Translations under genes and position numbers: made by a program
In this document: piece by piece, positions 23,046 to 34,687 of the stretch
Numbering within the stretch: the stretch's first letter is position 1
How the letters are laid out: every line of letters starts with the position of its first letter
The notes under the pieces: model-generated
What the model was told of the DNA's origin: nothing
Database searches by the model: none
What the model saw: the letters and a program-made list of their open reading frames with translations, nothing else
Assembly (NCBI GenBank): GCA_947034885.2
Contig: OX344758.2
Span: 19,743,067 to 19,807,066, forward strand
DNA from: Thuidium tamariscinum
Lineage: Eukaryota > Streptophyta > Bryopsida > Hypnales > Thuidiaceae
Length of the DNA: 64,000 nucleotides
Direction of reading: 5' to 3'

Positions 23046-25259
23046 ATTAATAGAAATATTTTGGATTTTATATCTCAAAATGGTTATTATCTCTATTGTA
23101 GACAAGTTTTTAATTGTAGCAAGCTCTAATTAGCAAAGAAGATTTTGGCCAAGATTGGTACGTCCTTTTTCATTGATAATATTGTTATCCCAATCTTTTT
23201 TTTCTTCATCTTTTGTCAAAATCTTTATGTTCATGTATAAAAAAGTTGGTCAAAGTCTTTTGTTATGAATGGAAAATCTCTTATTGTTACCTCCTTGTTT
23301 TTTATTACAATTACATGCAACTTCTTATCCTATAATAAAGTATAACAACAAGAATAGACTAAGAGAGTTGGTTTTCAAATGCAATGGAAGTTATCTATGT
23401 ATATTTAGTTCTTATGTTCATCCATTCTAAAAAACTTGACTTCACTAATAATGAAATTTAATTGATTACCGTATTAGTTCCCTTGAAAGTCTTATACATT
23501 TTATACTAGCTTGATGAAGATTTTTTACCACAAGAACATAAACATCAACACTATTCAAAAAGAGAATGTCATAAACATTGTTGATAAAAACATTCATTAC
23601 AAGTAAAAATACATAGCATTTTAAATTGAACTAGTGTGCTTAACACTAAATTTAATTTAATTTATCAGCATAATTGTTCTCCTATCTCTTTCAAAAGGTC
23701 ACTTTCGTCGAAGGAAATCAAATGGAAAGGCTAAATTTGTTCCTCGGCAGCGTTCATTATATGATATTAGGGAGGACGAGAGATTACAGATGAAATGATA
23801 TTAAAGAAGGTGCGTTATTAAAGAAGGTGTGCTATTAAAGAGGTTGTGCTTTTAAAGAGGGTGTGTTATTAAAGAGGATTGGGTGAATGCTGTATGGGTG
23901 AATAGCGGGCCGGGCTACTACTGTAGGATTCCAAATAGACAGTCATTTCAATTTGTAAGAAAAAGAAAAGGATTGAATGTTACAAATTTTAAAAGATCAT
24001 TTTTGCACTCAGCTTGGTGGGCTTTGGGACTCAATGAGTGTTTTTTTTCTTTTTCTGTTTTTCTTTTTTTTTTCTTTTTTTTTACTCAATGAGTGCTTTG
24101 AAGCAACGGTAACCACAACTAACAATTCAAGTGCAAATAGTGTGGGTTCAAAATGGCAGGAGGGAGTCCAAATTTAGCCCCCTCTTGTTCGTATTAGCCC
24201 AGATTTTCTGCTCACTGTCACTGTTGGGAAGATGAATTATTGGGCCATGATTTTGAAATACAAGGGCGATGATTTACAAATTACAATTGATTTTTTCCTT
24301 TGCTGGGCGGCTTCACTTTGGATGCCTTTTGGGGTCAAGTGTCAACGACTTAGGTTACCACTGCCTTACTTTGTTGCACCAATTGCTGCACAGAAACATA
24401 GACGTTGGTTTCATTTTTAAAGAATTATATAATTTTTCAAAGAATTACATAATTTTTCAGATTATTCAGTTCTGATTTCTTTTTTGAATTCACTTGTTGT
24501 TGGCTGTTGTTTGGTTTTAATTTTTAATTAGAATTTTAGAGTAAAGTAGGGGGCTGTAAAAGCGACCCTTTACCAGCTGATTTGCATTTTGGAGAAGCTA
24601 AATTCCTTAAAGCAATTTTTAGTAAATTTTCGTGGTAAGAAACATGGAATTGGCGTCTAACCCAAGTCATTTCATATTTTTTGGACCTTCATGGAATTAG
24701 TTATGAATTTTTGAAGTTGAAAACACAGTGCTTTCTAAAAGCAACCGCTTGCTGAAATGTACACTTCTGGTACATGTTAGAAGCAAAATCTAATAGATTG
24801 CTTTTAGAGATAGGGTCACAATTATAGCCCCCTACCTTACCCAAGGTCAGATTTGGGCAAAAATTAAGTCACTTTTGAAAAAAAGAGCCATGTGTCATCT
24901 TGTTAATGGTGTAATGGTGTAAGGTGATGTGGACTATGAAAATATGATGTGGAAATTCAATTATGGCACTTGGGTGCCAAATCACACCTCCATGTATGGT
25001 AGTAGTGTAAGTCACTTTGTTTTATCACTCAATAGTTATAACCTAGCCATATCTACACTTTATTTGAATAAAATCACCAATTTTTACATTACGGGTTTAA
25101 AATTATTCCATCCCTTAATAATAGCATTAGATTGCAATACTTTTGGAATTGTGAAAATTTGTGAGGTGCCCTCGTGTGGTGGTTCACAATACTTTAGAAA
25201 GAATCAACATATTTATGGTCTATACTATTTTCATACTATTTCAAAAAGACTTCTCATGA
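23046..25259. other. AT-rich stretch, no gene seen
   Basis: No bounded element or exon is supported. There is a short degenerate direct repeat 'ttaaagagg(t/g)tgtg' at 23800-23880 and a pyrimidine-rich tract at 24040-24085. A segment near 24910-24970 ('ggtgtaaggtgatgtgg..') has a relative near 58950-59000. Confidence 0.45.
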
Positions 25260-25733
25260 TTCAACCTGTAAAGGACCAAACAATATTTTTTGGCAATATT
25301 GTAATTTTAGGCAACTCACTACAAATGGAGTTTTTATCTTTTTTCTTTGAAATTTTTATTTTTTTTCTTTGAAATTTTCATGCAACATATGCCTTAGGAG
25401 TAGCTTCAAGGGGCAACAATTTTTAAAACTTTTGATTACATAATCAAAAAGTTATTTCTTGATATGTGATTTTTTAAATCTTTTGACAAGCCATCTAGCT
25501 CATAAATCTTCTTTAAAAATCACTTTCTGAATAAATGAAAATTTATAAACTTTTTTTTAAAGATTTATATATGTAGGAAGCTTTGAATCATTCCATTTAG
25601 AGTAATGAGATAAAACTTATAAAGAGTCTTTTGTTTTATGGGTAGTTATTGAATCCCTACAGGTTTTACTACCCACAAACTATAGACCCTCATAAATTTT
25701 ATCTCATCAATCAAAATGAAATGATTTTATGAT

Positions 25734-25783
<50 letters not shown>

Positions 25784-26063
25784 TGTATATATATATAATG
25801 ATTTTTAATTTTTAATTTTTTCAAAAAGTGATTTTCAAGGAAGGTTTCTAAGTTACCTAGGTTATCCAAAGATGTTAAAAAATCACATATCATGCAAAAA
25901 CTTTTTCACCATGTAGTCAAAGTTTTAAAAATTGTTGCCCCTTGAAGCTACTACTTAAGCACATATTGTGTAAAAATTTCAAAGACAAAAATAAAAATCC
26001 CATTTGTAGAGGCTTGCCAAAAATTGCTATATTGCCAGCTTCAATTGGTCCTTTAGGTATTAA
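25260..26063. mobile_element. Long-inverted-repeat element, TTAA family 1, hairpin form
   Basis: The two ends read inward as TTCAACCTGTAAAGGACC and, inverted, TTAATACCTAAAGGACC. The match continues with TTTTGGCAATAT, GGCAA and CTACAAATGG and on through several hundred bases, so nearly the whole element is a giant imperfect hairpin centred near 25655. An AT microsatellite (25733-25798) expanded in the right arm. Half-copies of the same arm occur at 32340-32505, 34230-34270, 41708-42000, 47090-47640 and 50580-50775. No open frame of note. Confidence 0.65.
25733..25798. repeat. AT microsatellite
   Basis: Alternating AT/TA run interrupted by 'tacatata' and 'gtatata', inside the right arm of the hairpin element. 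Confidence 0.9.
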
Positions 26064-27080
26064 CTTTCATTTACATTTATGTAAAAATTAGTTTCAAGGA
26101 GTTATAGTGATTTGAATAGAAGGAAAGAGGTCTGTGGGCACCATATTCTCACATTGTATCTTATAGCCAAAGAAAATTTGTGACAAATATATTAACCTTT
26201 AAAGGATTAGCTTGCTAAATTTGGCAACATAGCAATTTTTGGCATGTACATGTGAATAGAGATTTGTCTATATTTTTGGTCCAAATTTTAATAGAATGTG
26301 GAGGCAAGGAATATCTTTCATAAGCAATAAAAATCAAGACATTTGGAAATATGGCTCAAAAGTTATAGCCTAATATGTTGGAAACAATTTGAAATTGGTT
26401 TTCTTCATTTATATTTGTATAGAAAGCTTTGAGTTGTTTCAATTTGATCGATGAGTCAAAAGTTATTAGGAATTTTTGTTTGCAGGCAATTATGGATTTT
26501 CTGTTCTAAAATAAACTTTGAAATCATTTATTTGACTCAATTTTCAATCATTTTCAAAAAAAATGAAATCATTGGATGTAAATTGTTTATTACAACATTG
26601 CCCAGGTGATAACTCGCGATTTTTAGAAAACTATATGACTTAAAAGATAGGGTCTATTTAGTTCAAAGGGGATAATATGTAGGACTATTATAGGGTCCTT
26701 GAAATGTCACATATCCTATTATATATAAATTAGGCTATGCATAAACATCATTTAGTAGGAATTTCTATTAATAAATTAGCCTTTACAAATAGGATTTGTA
26801 CAAAAAATTTGTAGTAGAATGAGTATAGATGTAGACAAAAAAATTTAAGTGAATGATAAAACTTTCACAATCTAGTAAATCTATGGATTTTTATCAAAAG
26901 ATTTGTTATTACTACCAAATTATTCTAGCTTGTACATACAAACCTTTCCATAAGTATGCCAACTACGTGAAAACATGTAAAAATCTATTGTTTCTAAGAC
27001 AAAAGAGTTGAGCTCTAAATTTACATTGAGGTTGTACTATGGGGATTTGTGTTCACCTAAAGTACTGTTTAAGAAATTGG
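26064..27080. other. AT-rich repeat-derived stretch
   Basis: Contains an isolated inverted end of the TTAA family (TTAACCTTTAAAGGATTAG at 26192-26210, then 'ggcaacatagcaattttt') without a matching second end. Otherwise nothing recognised. Confidence 0.4.
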
Positions 27081-28510
27081 TGTAGGGTTTGGGTATCATC
27101 AGTGCAATGCAAGTAAGTTTGCATAGAATGTTGTACTTGTTATCTCGCACCTTTGATGTGTTTTTGTGCAAGGCGAATAAGGCTTGTTGTGATTTTTTTA
27201 GCTATCTTTTGTTGTTTAAGACTTTGGAGATGGAAGACAATTGCTTAGAATTGGTGTTTTGTAAAGGCCTCGGAATTCTTTCTGGTAGTGCGTGCTCCTA
27301 GGATTAGAAGTTTTGGTGTTGTGTTTACATTGTCTCCATTAGTAAAGCTTTGGGGGTGCTTTCGGTCAAAGTACAAGGGGTGGGTGCATTTGAGGAAAGC
27401 TCTTGTAGCATGGGGCATTCAAATAGAGTTCAAGCCCGGTGAATTTGTGCAACGTTCAAATTGTATTGGATCAATGTTCAGGTGTATTTGAGCAATGTTT
27501 TGAGGCTGCACTAGACAAAGTTTGGTGGGTGTGATTGGGATTGACTCTGTGAAGACAGATCGGGATAAGCAAGGTCGGTGAAGATACATCGGAAAAAGAA
27601 AGGTCGGTGAAGGACAATCATGGGCAAGTTTGTGTAAGGCAAACAAAATTTGCGGTGATTTTTTCAACTCTCTTTTTGTAGTTTTATAGTTTGATTTTGC
27701 AAAGCAATCACTTTAAGTTTGTTACTACTTGTTGTTTGTTACAAGTGCCACTCTTAGTTACAATCATGGCAGGTTGTTCATGCGATTATATTTGACAACA
27801 GAAGACGTTGGAGACAAGTTTGGGAGATGTTCAAGAGTCAATGGGAAGAATAGGGTTAGTAGTACTACTGGCTACAGTGATTGTGTTCAAGATTATTTTT
27901 GCAATTTCTTCTAAGCTTTATGTCTCATTTGTGTCTTACCACAAGTCGTTGTTTCTTGTTGCTCGTATTGTTTGCAAGTGACTTAGAACGACATAAGCCC
28001 AAGGGAGGTTATTGTTGTAGAGAGCAAAATTGTATTTGTCATCTACCTTATCCATTTTTGCTTGTATTGGTGGCTAATTGGCATCCTATGTGTATCTCAC
28101 TTAATTAAGCTAAGGGACAACATTTTTGAGTGGTGTTTGGACTCTAAAACTACATTTGGCAAATTCTTTTTGTTGCTTTTGATTGTTATTGTGTGTGTGC
28201 CTAAAATTATTTGATATATTGTTGTTTTTGTTGTATCAATAGAATAGTGGGTCTCAGGAGAAGGTGTACCTAATTTTTGATTGTCAATAGTACTTTGCTA
28301 TTCTCTAAAATTTGGTAGGGCTACACTGGACAAAGTTCGATGGGCATGATTGGAGATCAACAAAGTTTGGTGATTGGGTGCAATCGGGGTGAGTCTATGA
28401 AGATCCATCGAGAAACAAAAACTTAGTGAAGAAAATCAAGGTTCAGTCTGTAAGGATCTATCGGCAAAAAAAAAGGTTGAACGGGACAATCACAAGGTAA
28501 ACTTTGACTT
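27081..28510. repeat. Region with diverged direct repeats about 0.8 kb apart
   Basis: The segment at about 27508-27620 ('actagacaaagtttggtggg', 'gaagatacatcgg') recurs at about 28322-28500 ('actggacaaagttcgatggg', 'gaagatccatcg'), and shorter units repeat inside each. The stretch is richer in G and T than its neighbours. Possibly an old retroelement, but without end signatures. Reading frames show no known domain. Confidence 0.35.
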
Positions 28511-29761
28511 TCTCTATGAATTTTCAACACCCCACCAAAAGATCCTAAGCCATAAGAAAATTTGCTCTTGTCCAGCACTTGAAATGAAAAAACTAGTCTA
28601 ATTGATCAATCATGGTTATTACTTTTAATTGATGAAATCAATGAACTTAAGATATTTGCACCCATAACGTGATTTAGTGCAATTCACTAAGAACTAATTG
28701 AAATTTTGATAAGGGAAGATGATGTGTCTAAGTCTAGAGAATTGAAGAGTAAGTGAATTGAAGTGCCAAAAAATTTAAGACTTGGCTGAGAGCAAAAAAG
28801 TGAATTTTGTAAAGTGTATTTTCATTTTGTATCTTTAAGGTTAACATATACTGTTTTTGCTTAAAGTATGATCCTTGAGAATGAATGAAAGAATCACAAG
28901 TATAAGATAAGTTAAAAATTAAAAAACTTATAATTGCTATTTTGTTTAATTATTATGTTATGCTCAATAATTGGAGTTAAAATTTTATGTTAAACATTAT
29001 AAAATGTTGTATCTAAATAGGTGTGTAGTTTTAGATATAAATTTTTATTAAGCTAAGGTTTTAATATAAGTTATCATGTAATTAACAAAAATTCCTATTT
29101 AGAATTCTAGGATGCTCATTGTTTATAGAATTCACTATCTACAATATTACTAAAATTAGGAAAAAAAGTGTGATGAGTTGGCATATAGCTAGTTTGTTGT
29201 CTATATGTGTTGGTTGTACTATTATAATTATCAAGGTACAGATTACAGGTAGTCACTTCATTTGAGAATGAAGGTGATGTCAATTTAATGAAGCTCTATG
29301 GGCAATTTATTTTAGAGAGAAGATAGATTATTGCTTATTGGTGTTGCTATAGACGATATCAAAGGTGTGGTGTTGATTAGAGGTGTTAATTTTGGTGGAG
29401 CTACTTATCTACAACAAGTGTTGATCTACAACATTTATATGGAATCTTTTCTATGCTTTGACACTATAAACTCTAGATTTGCCTCAACTACTTGATCATA
29501 TGCTTATAAATATTTAGAATCATCCTCTTTTTACTAGTAATTTTTAGTACTCTTTTATTTTTTTATTTTAAATTCAAAACCATTGCAAATGCATCTCTAT
29601 AGATAAAATACATGGTCTCTATGTTACAATAGAGGTCATATTCTTGTGTTAAATTTACAATGTTTTTAGAGCGTCAATTTCTCATGTTCATGTTATATTA
29701 ACACGATATCAAATTTTTTAGAATACATGTTATAGAATTTAGAAATATTTAAAACTAATGT
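28511..29761. other. AT-rich stretch, no gene seen
   Basis: Nothing supportable was found. Confidence 0.45.
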
Positions 29762-30029
29762 TGCATTAGATGAAATTTGAGGGCATTAGAAGATTGCGGG
29801 TTCCCGGACTACGGGAACACAGTTTTTGCCCTGTGAACTCGAATCCTATGTGGTCGTGACCCTGCCATGTAATTTTTTTTTAAAAACTTTTTTAAAACTT
29901 ATTTTCATATTTCAAGACCGAATTTAAAAAAAAATTAAAGCCGGCCTAACAATGGCCAACGGCATTGGGAGCCATTTTGAGAATAGACCCAAAATGGCCC
30001 TGTAATGCCCTTAGATTTCTTCTAATGCA
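29762..30029. mobile_element. MITE-like element with TGCATTAGA ends
   Basis: The left end TGCATTAGATGAAATTTGAG and the inverted right end TGCATTAGAAGAAATCTAAG match at 16 of 20 and continue as GGCATTA. The inside is GC-richer with two small hairpins ('ggttcccggactacgggaac' and 'gccattttg..caaaatggc'). No clear target duplication, so superfamily unassigned. Confidence 0.5.
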
Positions 30030-30358
30030 TTTAACATTTTTATTTGTCATTTGAAATTGTACTACAATACAAGTAGTACATATATTAAAAAAAAGTGTAC
30101 ATGTAAGACACTACTTTTATGTTGCATATTGTAAATGGATATGAAAAAATTAAACATATAAATTTTGTATATAAGATAGTCCAACTATAAAAACCAAATG
30201 ACTAAATTTATATATAAAATACCATCATTTTAATTACTATAATGAAGGTAAATAGTCCCGTATCAAACACCCTCTTAACTTAGGTGTATACTTAAAAGTA
30301 CAAGGAGTCATCTCCTCGGGCAACATTGCAACCATTGGGATTGGCATTTTTCAACTCC

Positions 30359-31846
30359 TTGACTCCTAAATGCCCAAGGCCTTTTTTAATTAAGCTTCTA
30401 GGAATTTGTTCTATATTCTACAAACAATCAACATTTTGATAAGCTTTATTAATTTTTTGTTCAATGTAACTGTATAAATTCAAATTAGACATGTTAGAGA
30501 TCATTTAGAAAAAGAAAATATGATGATACCACTTATGGATCGAAAGATTATAATGTTCAACACAACTAGATGCAATGTTTGATTCCCTCAAAATGGCCTA
30601 GTATCCTTCCATTGTCTTTTATACTTGATTGGAAAGAAATTTGGTATATATCAAGTTCTCAAAAAGAGTTAGCCTTCATGTAGACCGTGTAGCACAATGT
30701 GGTTGCCGCTCACTCATGGCAAGCACATATCAACCCCACTATAGATACACGGTGTAATTGTTGCCCTTTAGCTGTATAGGAAACATCTATCCATAGGTTT
30801 TATGATTGTCAAGGTACCCAAAAAGTATAGGAGTACACGCAATGCATTCTTCATCATCTAAGTGGAGCTAATCCAATGTTAGGTTTGCATGCATGCTTTT
30901 CTGAAATCCAATGTATCTTTGGCTCCACTCTCCTTTGCAAATTCATGACAGTCAAAACCATTTGGTTCATCTTACGTAGTGCCTCACTATAGTTGATTTG
31001 GATTGCTAAAAACACTAAGGTGCTTAACCATATCCAATGGCCTCTAGACTTTATCTACCAAGCTCTTTAGAGAATAGTATTGGATGTTGGACATGGTGCC
31101 TTATTAAAGACCTACAAAACTCTCCCTCAATAAGCTACTTCTATTTGGGAGAATTTTGACAAACAATGGACCATGTCTTTAGTGTTGGCCACTCAACATA
31201 GTAAATAAGTTCATTGGAATAGCAAAGGCCCCAATCTTTGTAAGTTTAGGTAGTTTTTCTTTTGTTTATCTTTCTCTAGTTCTTTGTTCTTTGTCCAACC
31301 ACTTGGCTTGGCTAGTTTTGTATCTTGGCTCTTTTTAATGTAGTGGGGTCTCTCCATTTGTTCAAAAATAAATAAATTTTAATGTTTGATAAGAAGGTGT
31401 AGAAACTACAAAAGTGACTCAAAGTCTTTTGATCCACTTTTCACATGTCAAATCTCAACAGTTGGTAGCCAAAAAAATATGAGGTAAAAGGGCCTAGACT
31501 GCATAACCCCAATCAATTTATGGCTTTTCAAAAATCTGTTCTATAATTTTTTTAAATGAATTTCAAATGTGTTTTTTCTTCCAAGATTTAGTGCATTTGA
31601 TTCTCATTTCCAAGAGCCCTTAACACTAGAGAAAATCAATATTCCAATGGATCTCCTTGTATAAAATTTTGGATATGAAAATCATAGTCATTCACTTTCA
31701 AAATCAATTTTTTGATGCTTAAAGAGGACTTTACAAATAATTCTCCAAAAATACAAACTATTAAAAATAACAACTTGATTAGGTTTTATTTTACTTCAAA
31801 GTTTTGCAAGCACCATATTTTGGTGCCTTGGGCATCTAGGGGTTAA
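30359..31846. mobile_element. TTAA family 2 element, interrupted by an L1 fragment
   Basis: The left end TTGA-CTCCTAAATGCCCAAGGC and the inverted right end TTAA-CCCCTAGATGCCCAAGGC agree at 16 of 18 inside the tetranucleotide. The left 200 bp and a later block around 'aagtgactcaaagtcttttg' are collinear, inverted, with 56340-56699, which lacks the 30558-31379 segment. Removing that insertion leaves about 0.65 kb. No open frame. Confidence 0.55.
30558..31379 (+). mobile_element. L1-type LINE 3' fragment with 7-bp target duplication
   Basis: Flanked by TAATGTT at 30551-30557 and 31380-31386. The related sequence at 56450-56530 runs through this point without the insertion. Near 30972-31020 the plus strand reads LRSASL, stop, LIWIAKNTKVLNH, matching the tryptophan-rich carboxyl region of plant L1 ORF2. 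The 3' end has 'ttgttcaaaaataaataaattt', an A-rich tail as expected after target-primed reverse transcription. Strongly 5'-truncated and full of stops. Confidence 0.65.
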
Positions 31847-32505
31847 AGAATTTTTTTTAAATTTTGTACTTTGAATCATTTGCTGCTTCTTTTTGAGCAT
31901 GTAGCCAACTTGCATTGGATAATGAATTTAATGAGTAACTACCATTTAGAACTTTTTTTCATACAAATGTGACCTTGAAAAGTGCAACGGCCAAAGTTTT
32001 TGCAAGAATAATATTTTTGTCAATTCAAATGCTAGTATCTTGCAATCTACTTGGTGAAAAACTCTAAGAAATTTATACACGTTTTCAAACCAATTTATTA
32101 CAAGATCCTACAATTATAAAACTCAAAAAGTGTTTTCTAAAAACATTTGGTATTGATACTAGGAATGATAGTTTTTGACTGTTTTGGAGTAAACTAAGTA
32201 TTTATTTTTTAATTTAATTTTCTTATATAGGAATATATATCTTTTTATGTACATATAAATCTATAATATTAATTTCAAATTTCTTTTTTAAATTAAATTT
32301 TTGTTTTAACTACCCGATTTGCCCACTAAGAAATGAAAATTACATATCATGCTATAATTTTTTAACCATGTACCTTAAAGCTACTCCTTAGATGTATATT
32401 GTGTGAAAATTTCAAAGAAAAATAAATAAAAATTCCATTTGTAGTTAGTTCTTTATAATCACTATGTTGCCAAAAAATGCATCTTGGCTCTTCATGGATT
32501 AAGAG
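31847..32505. repeat. TTAA family 1 partial copies
   Basis: 31860-32190 resembles the inverted left half of the family-1 element at 49836, and 32270-32505 resembles its right half, ending 'gttgccaaaaaatgcat' then 'ggattaag'. The two halves face each other, suggesting rearrangement or a deletion derivative. Confidence 0.45.
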
Positions 32506-32974
32506 AGGCACAAAAACAATAACAACCAAGGTCAAAGAGTAAACATTGAAGAAATATGATCTAAAACAAAAACAAAAACTAGAAAATCTAATAAACAAGC
32601 AAAGAGAAGAATCCTTTTTGTTTCAAATAATATAAGAGTCAATCCTACAAGCCCCAATGGATGAATGGATTCAAATACTATTTAACTTGTCTAAGATATT
32701 AGAAGAATGGTCGGGTTGTTGGCAAACCGTAAGTTGAGCTTTAACTTCTTAAGGATGTTGTTATTTTTCATACACTCCCTTGTTGTATACACAAAGGATA
32801 ATTGAGTACCACTTGGGTTCCATTCAAGTTGTAGATTTTGCTCCAAGTTACAAACATACTATTCATCAATTGAGAATTTTTGGAAATTTTTGAGTGATTA
32901 GAGAGGATCAAATATATTCAATATACAAAAAACAACATATGCTAGCTCTTTTAGCAAGTAACATCCTTGAGGAG

Positions 32975-34300
32975 TTACCCCCAAAGGTTTTTCACTATGT
33001 TTTTGGGTGATTGCAAGAAACACCTCTCCTATTTGTTGCGTTTGGCTGATTTTTTCGGGAGTACTTTAAAATTAGAAAATTAATTTTTAAAAAATTTGAA
33101 AAATATAAATAGTGTATATACCTCTAAGATGAAGGTTTTGACTGAAGGAAATGGATAGGAAAATTACCTAAGTAGGAGAACTTGAAAAGTGCCAAACCTC
33201 CAGAAAATACATATCTTCATGTTTTAATTAGGGAAAAATATTAAAAATAGATATTTTCAAAAAATAAAAAATGGCCATTTGTGACAACTTTATAGAGATG
33301 GTCATTCACCAAAAAAACCACCAAAATAATATTTTATATGTTTCAAAATACAAGCAGAAGGGAGCTCACTTTGTAGACCTCCACACCTCACAAAATTAAA
33401 TTTTTTTAAAAATCCTTCCCTAGAAAGCTAGAAGTCTTTTAGAAGACCATCTCATCCAAATTTCATGTTAAAATCATTAAAAAAAGGTATAGCTCAGGTA
33501 TAGAAAACCCCTAAACTGCCAAGTGTGACATCCAATCGGGGGCTATTTATAGATAGTAAACTATTTTTGAAAATTATGAAAAAATTATTGAAGGTTTATG
33601 ATAGTTATGAGGACCTTCCCTCCAAATCTTGAGTCAATCGGAGCTAAAACACAGAAGTTATGGCCAAAAAACAAATTAGAATGCGACGTGTGACACAAAA
33701 TAGGACAGGTGTTTCTTGCAATCACCCTTTTACAAAAAAATGTTTCATAACCTGCGATTTCTAATACAAGTACAAAATTTTAAGAAAAACTTTTTTTTTG
33801 ACATATGTAACTATGGGATCTTGTAGTAAGGTCATTTGAAAAGATGTGGAAAAAAATTTCAGAAATTTTCACTAAGTAGATTGCAAGATATTAACATTTG
33901 AATTGAAAAAAAATCCTATTTTTTATTCTTGCAGAAGCGTGGGTAGTTGCACTTCACAAGGTTACATTTGCATGAAAAAATGTTCAAAATGGTGGTTTCT
34001 TTTTGAATTTGCTCTTCAATACAAGTTCGTTACATGCTCAAAAAAATTCAAATAATTTGGAACTATATAACATATAGGAATAAAATAGTAAGTAGAAAGA
34101 AGTAGAAAATGATTCAAAGCTTTCTACGCAGACATAAATCTAATAAACTAACTTCAAAATTTTATTTCTTGAAATAATAATTAAAAAAAAAATTTAGCTA
34201 TCCAGGCTACCCACCAAGTAAAGTCTACGATATATCATGCCATAATTTTTTAACCATGTAGTCAAAAGGTATGAAAATTAGTGCCCTTATTCATTTTGAA
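32975..34300. mobile_element. TTAA family 1 copy carrying a nested insertion
   Basis: Starts TTACCCCCAAAGGTTTTTCACTATG, close to the left end at 49836 (TTAACCCTTGAAGGTTTTTAACTATG). It is interrupted at 33005-33727 by the GGGTGATTGC element, and continues with words shared with 49880-50600. The right end is not resolved. Confidence 0.5.
33005..33727 (-). mobile_element. GGGTGATTGC-terminus element, copy A
   Basis: Perfect 21-bp inverted ends beginning GGGTGATTGCAAGAAACACC at both sides. It lies in opposite orientation to copies B (37519) and C (48931); for example 'ggccataactt' near its right end, inverted, matches B. The flanks are T runs (ATGTTTTT and TTTTAC), so the target duplication is TTT or TTTT. 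Non-coding. Confidence 0.65.
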
Positions 34301-34402
34301 GTAAGAGTTCGTAGAAAATGTATTTCCTACTTTATTTTGAATGAAGAAAATTCCAGAAATCACTCAATTTTTTTTACAGGTTCAGACTTGACTAAAACAT
34401 GT

Positions 34403-34460
34403 ACGTCAGCAATGGAAATTGTCCATGTGTTTCCAAAAAAAACAAAAAAACATGCAGTAG
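34403..34460 (+). repeat. A-tailed retroposon-like 3' end
   Basis: 'caatggaaattgtccatgtg' followed by 'tttcc' and a long A-rich tail. The same terminal motif with an A-rich or TAA tail recurs at about 6091, 10905, 35080 and 35960. This suggests one SINE- or LINE-derived family; bodies and target duplications are not resolved. Confidence 0.4.
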
Positions 34461-34626
34461 GGTTTTCCAAATATGCAGATTTAAATTTAAAAAATTTAAA
34501 AAATTTAAAAAATTTAAAAATTAATAATTTCGAAAAAAGTAGAATCTTTACTTCGCTCACTGCCATAATGATACAGTACTCCGTAATTTTTTTTGGAATT
34601 CCTGGTTCCCACTCTATTTGCACTTT

Positions 34627-34687
34627 GGGTGGTGGGGGTGGGGGTGGGGGTGGGGAGGGGGGGGGGGGGGGGGGGGGTTGGGTGGGT
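34627..34687 (+). repeat. G-rich tract, possible G-quadruplex
   Basis: Repeated GGGGGT units run into an uninterrupted G tract of about 21 bases and then GGGTGGG. Several potential four-tract G-quadruplexes overlap. It creates a glycine-rich open frame that is not credible as a gene. Length may be unreliable in an assembly. Confidence 0.85.

Noticed and set aside
24929-25372. 147-codon plus-strand frame
   Set aside because: Runs into the left arm of the TTAA-family hairpin; no domain.
29785-29875. tRNA- or SINE-like look ('ggttcccggactacgggaacac', 'ctcgaatcc')
   Set aside because: The hairpin and T-loop-like word do not assemble into a cloverleaf, and the stretch is the inside of an inverted-repeat element.
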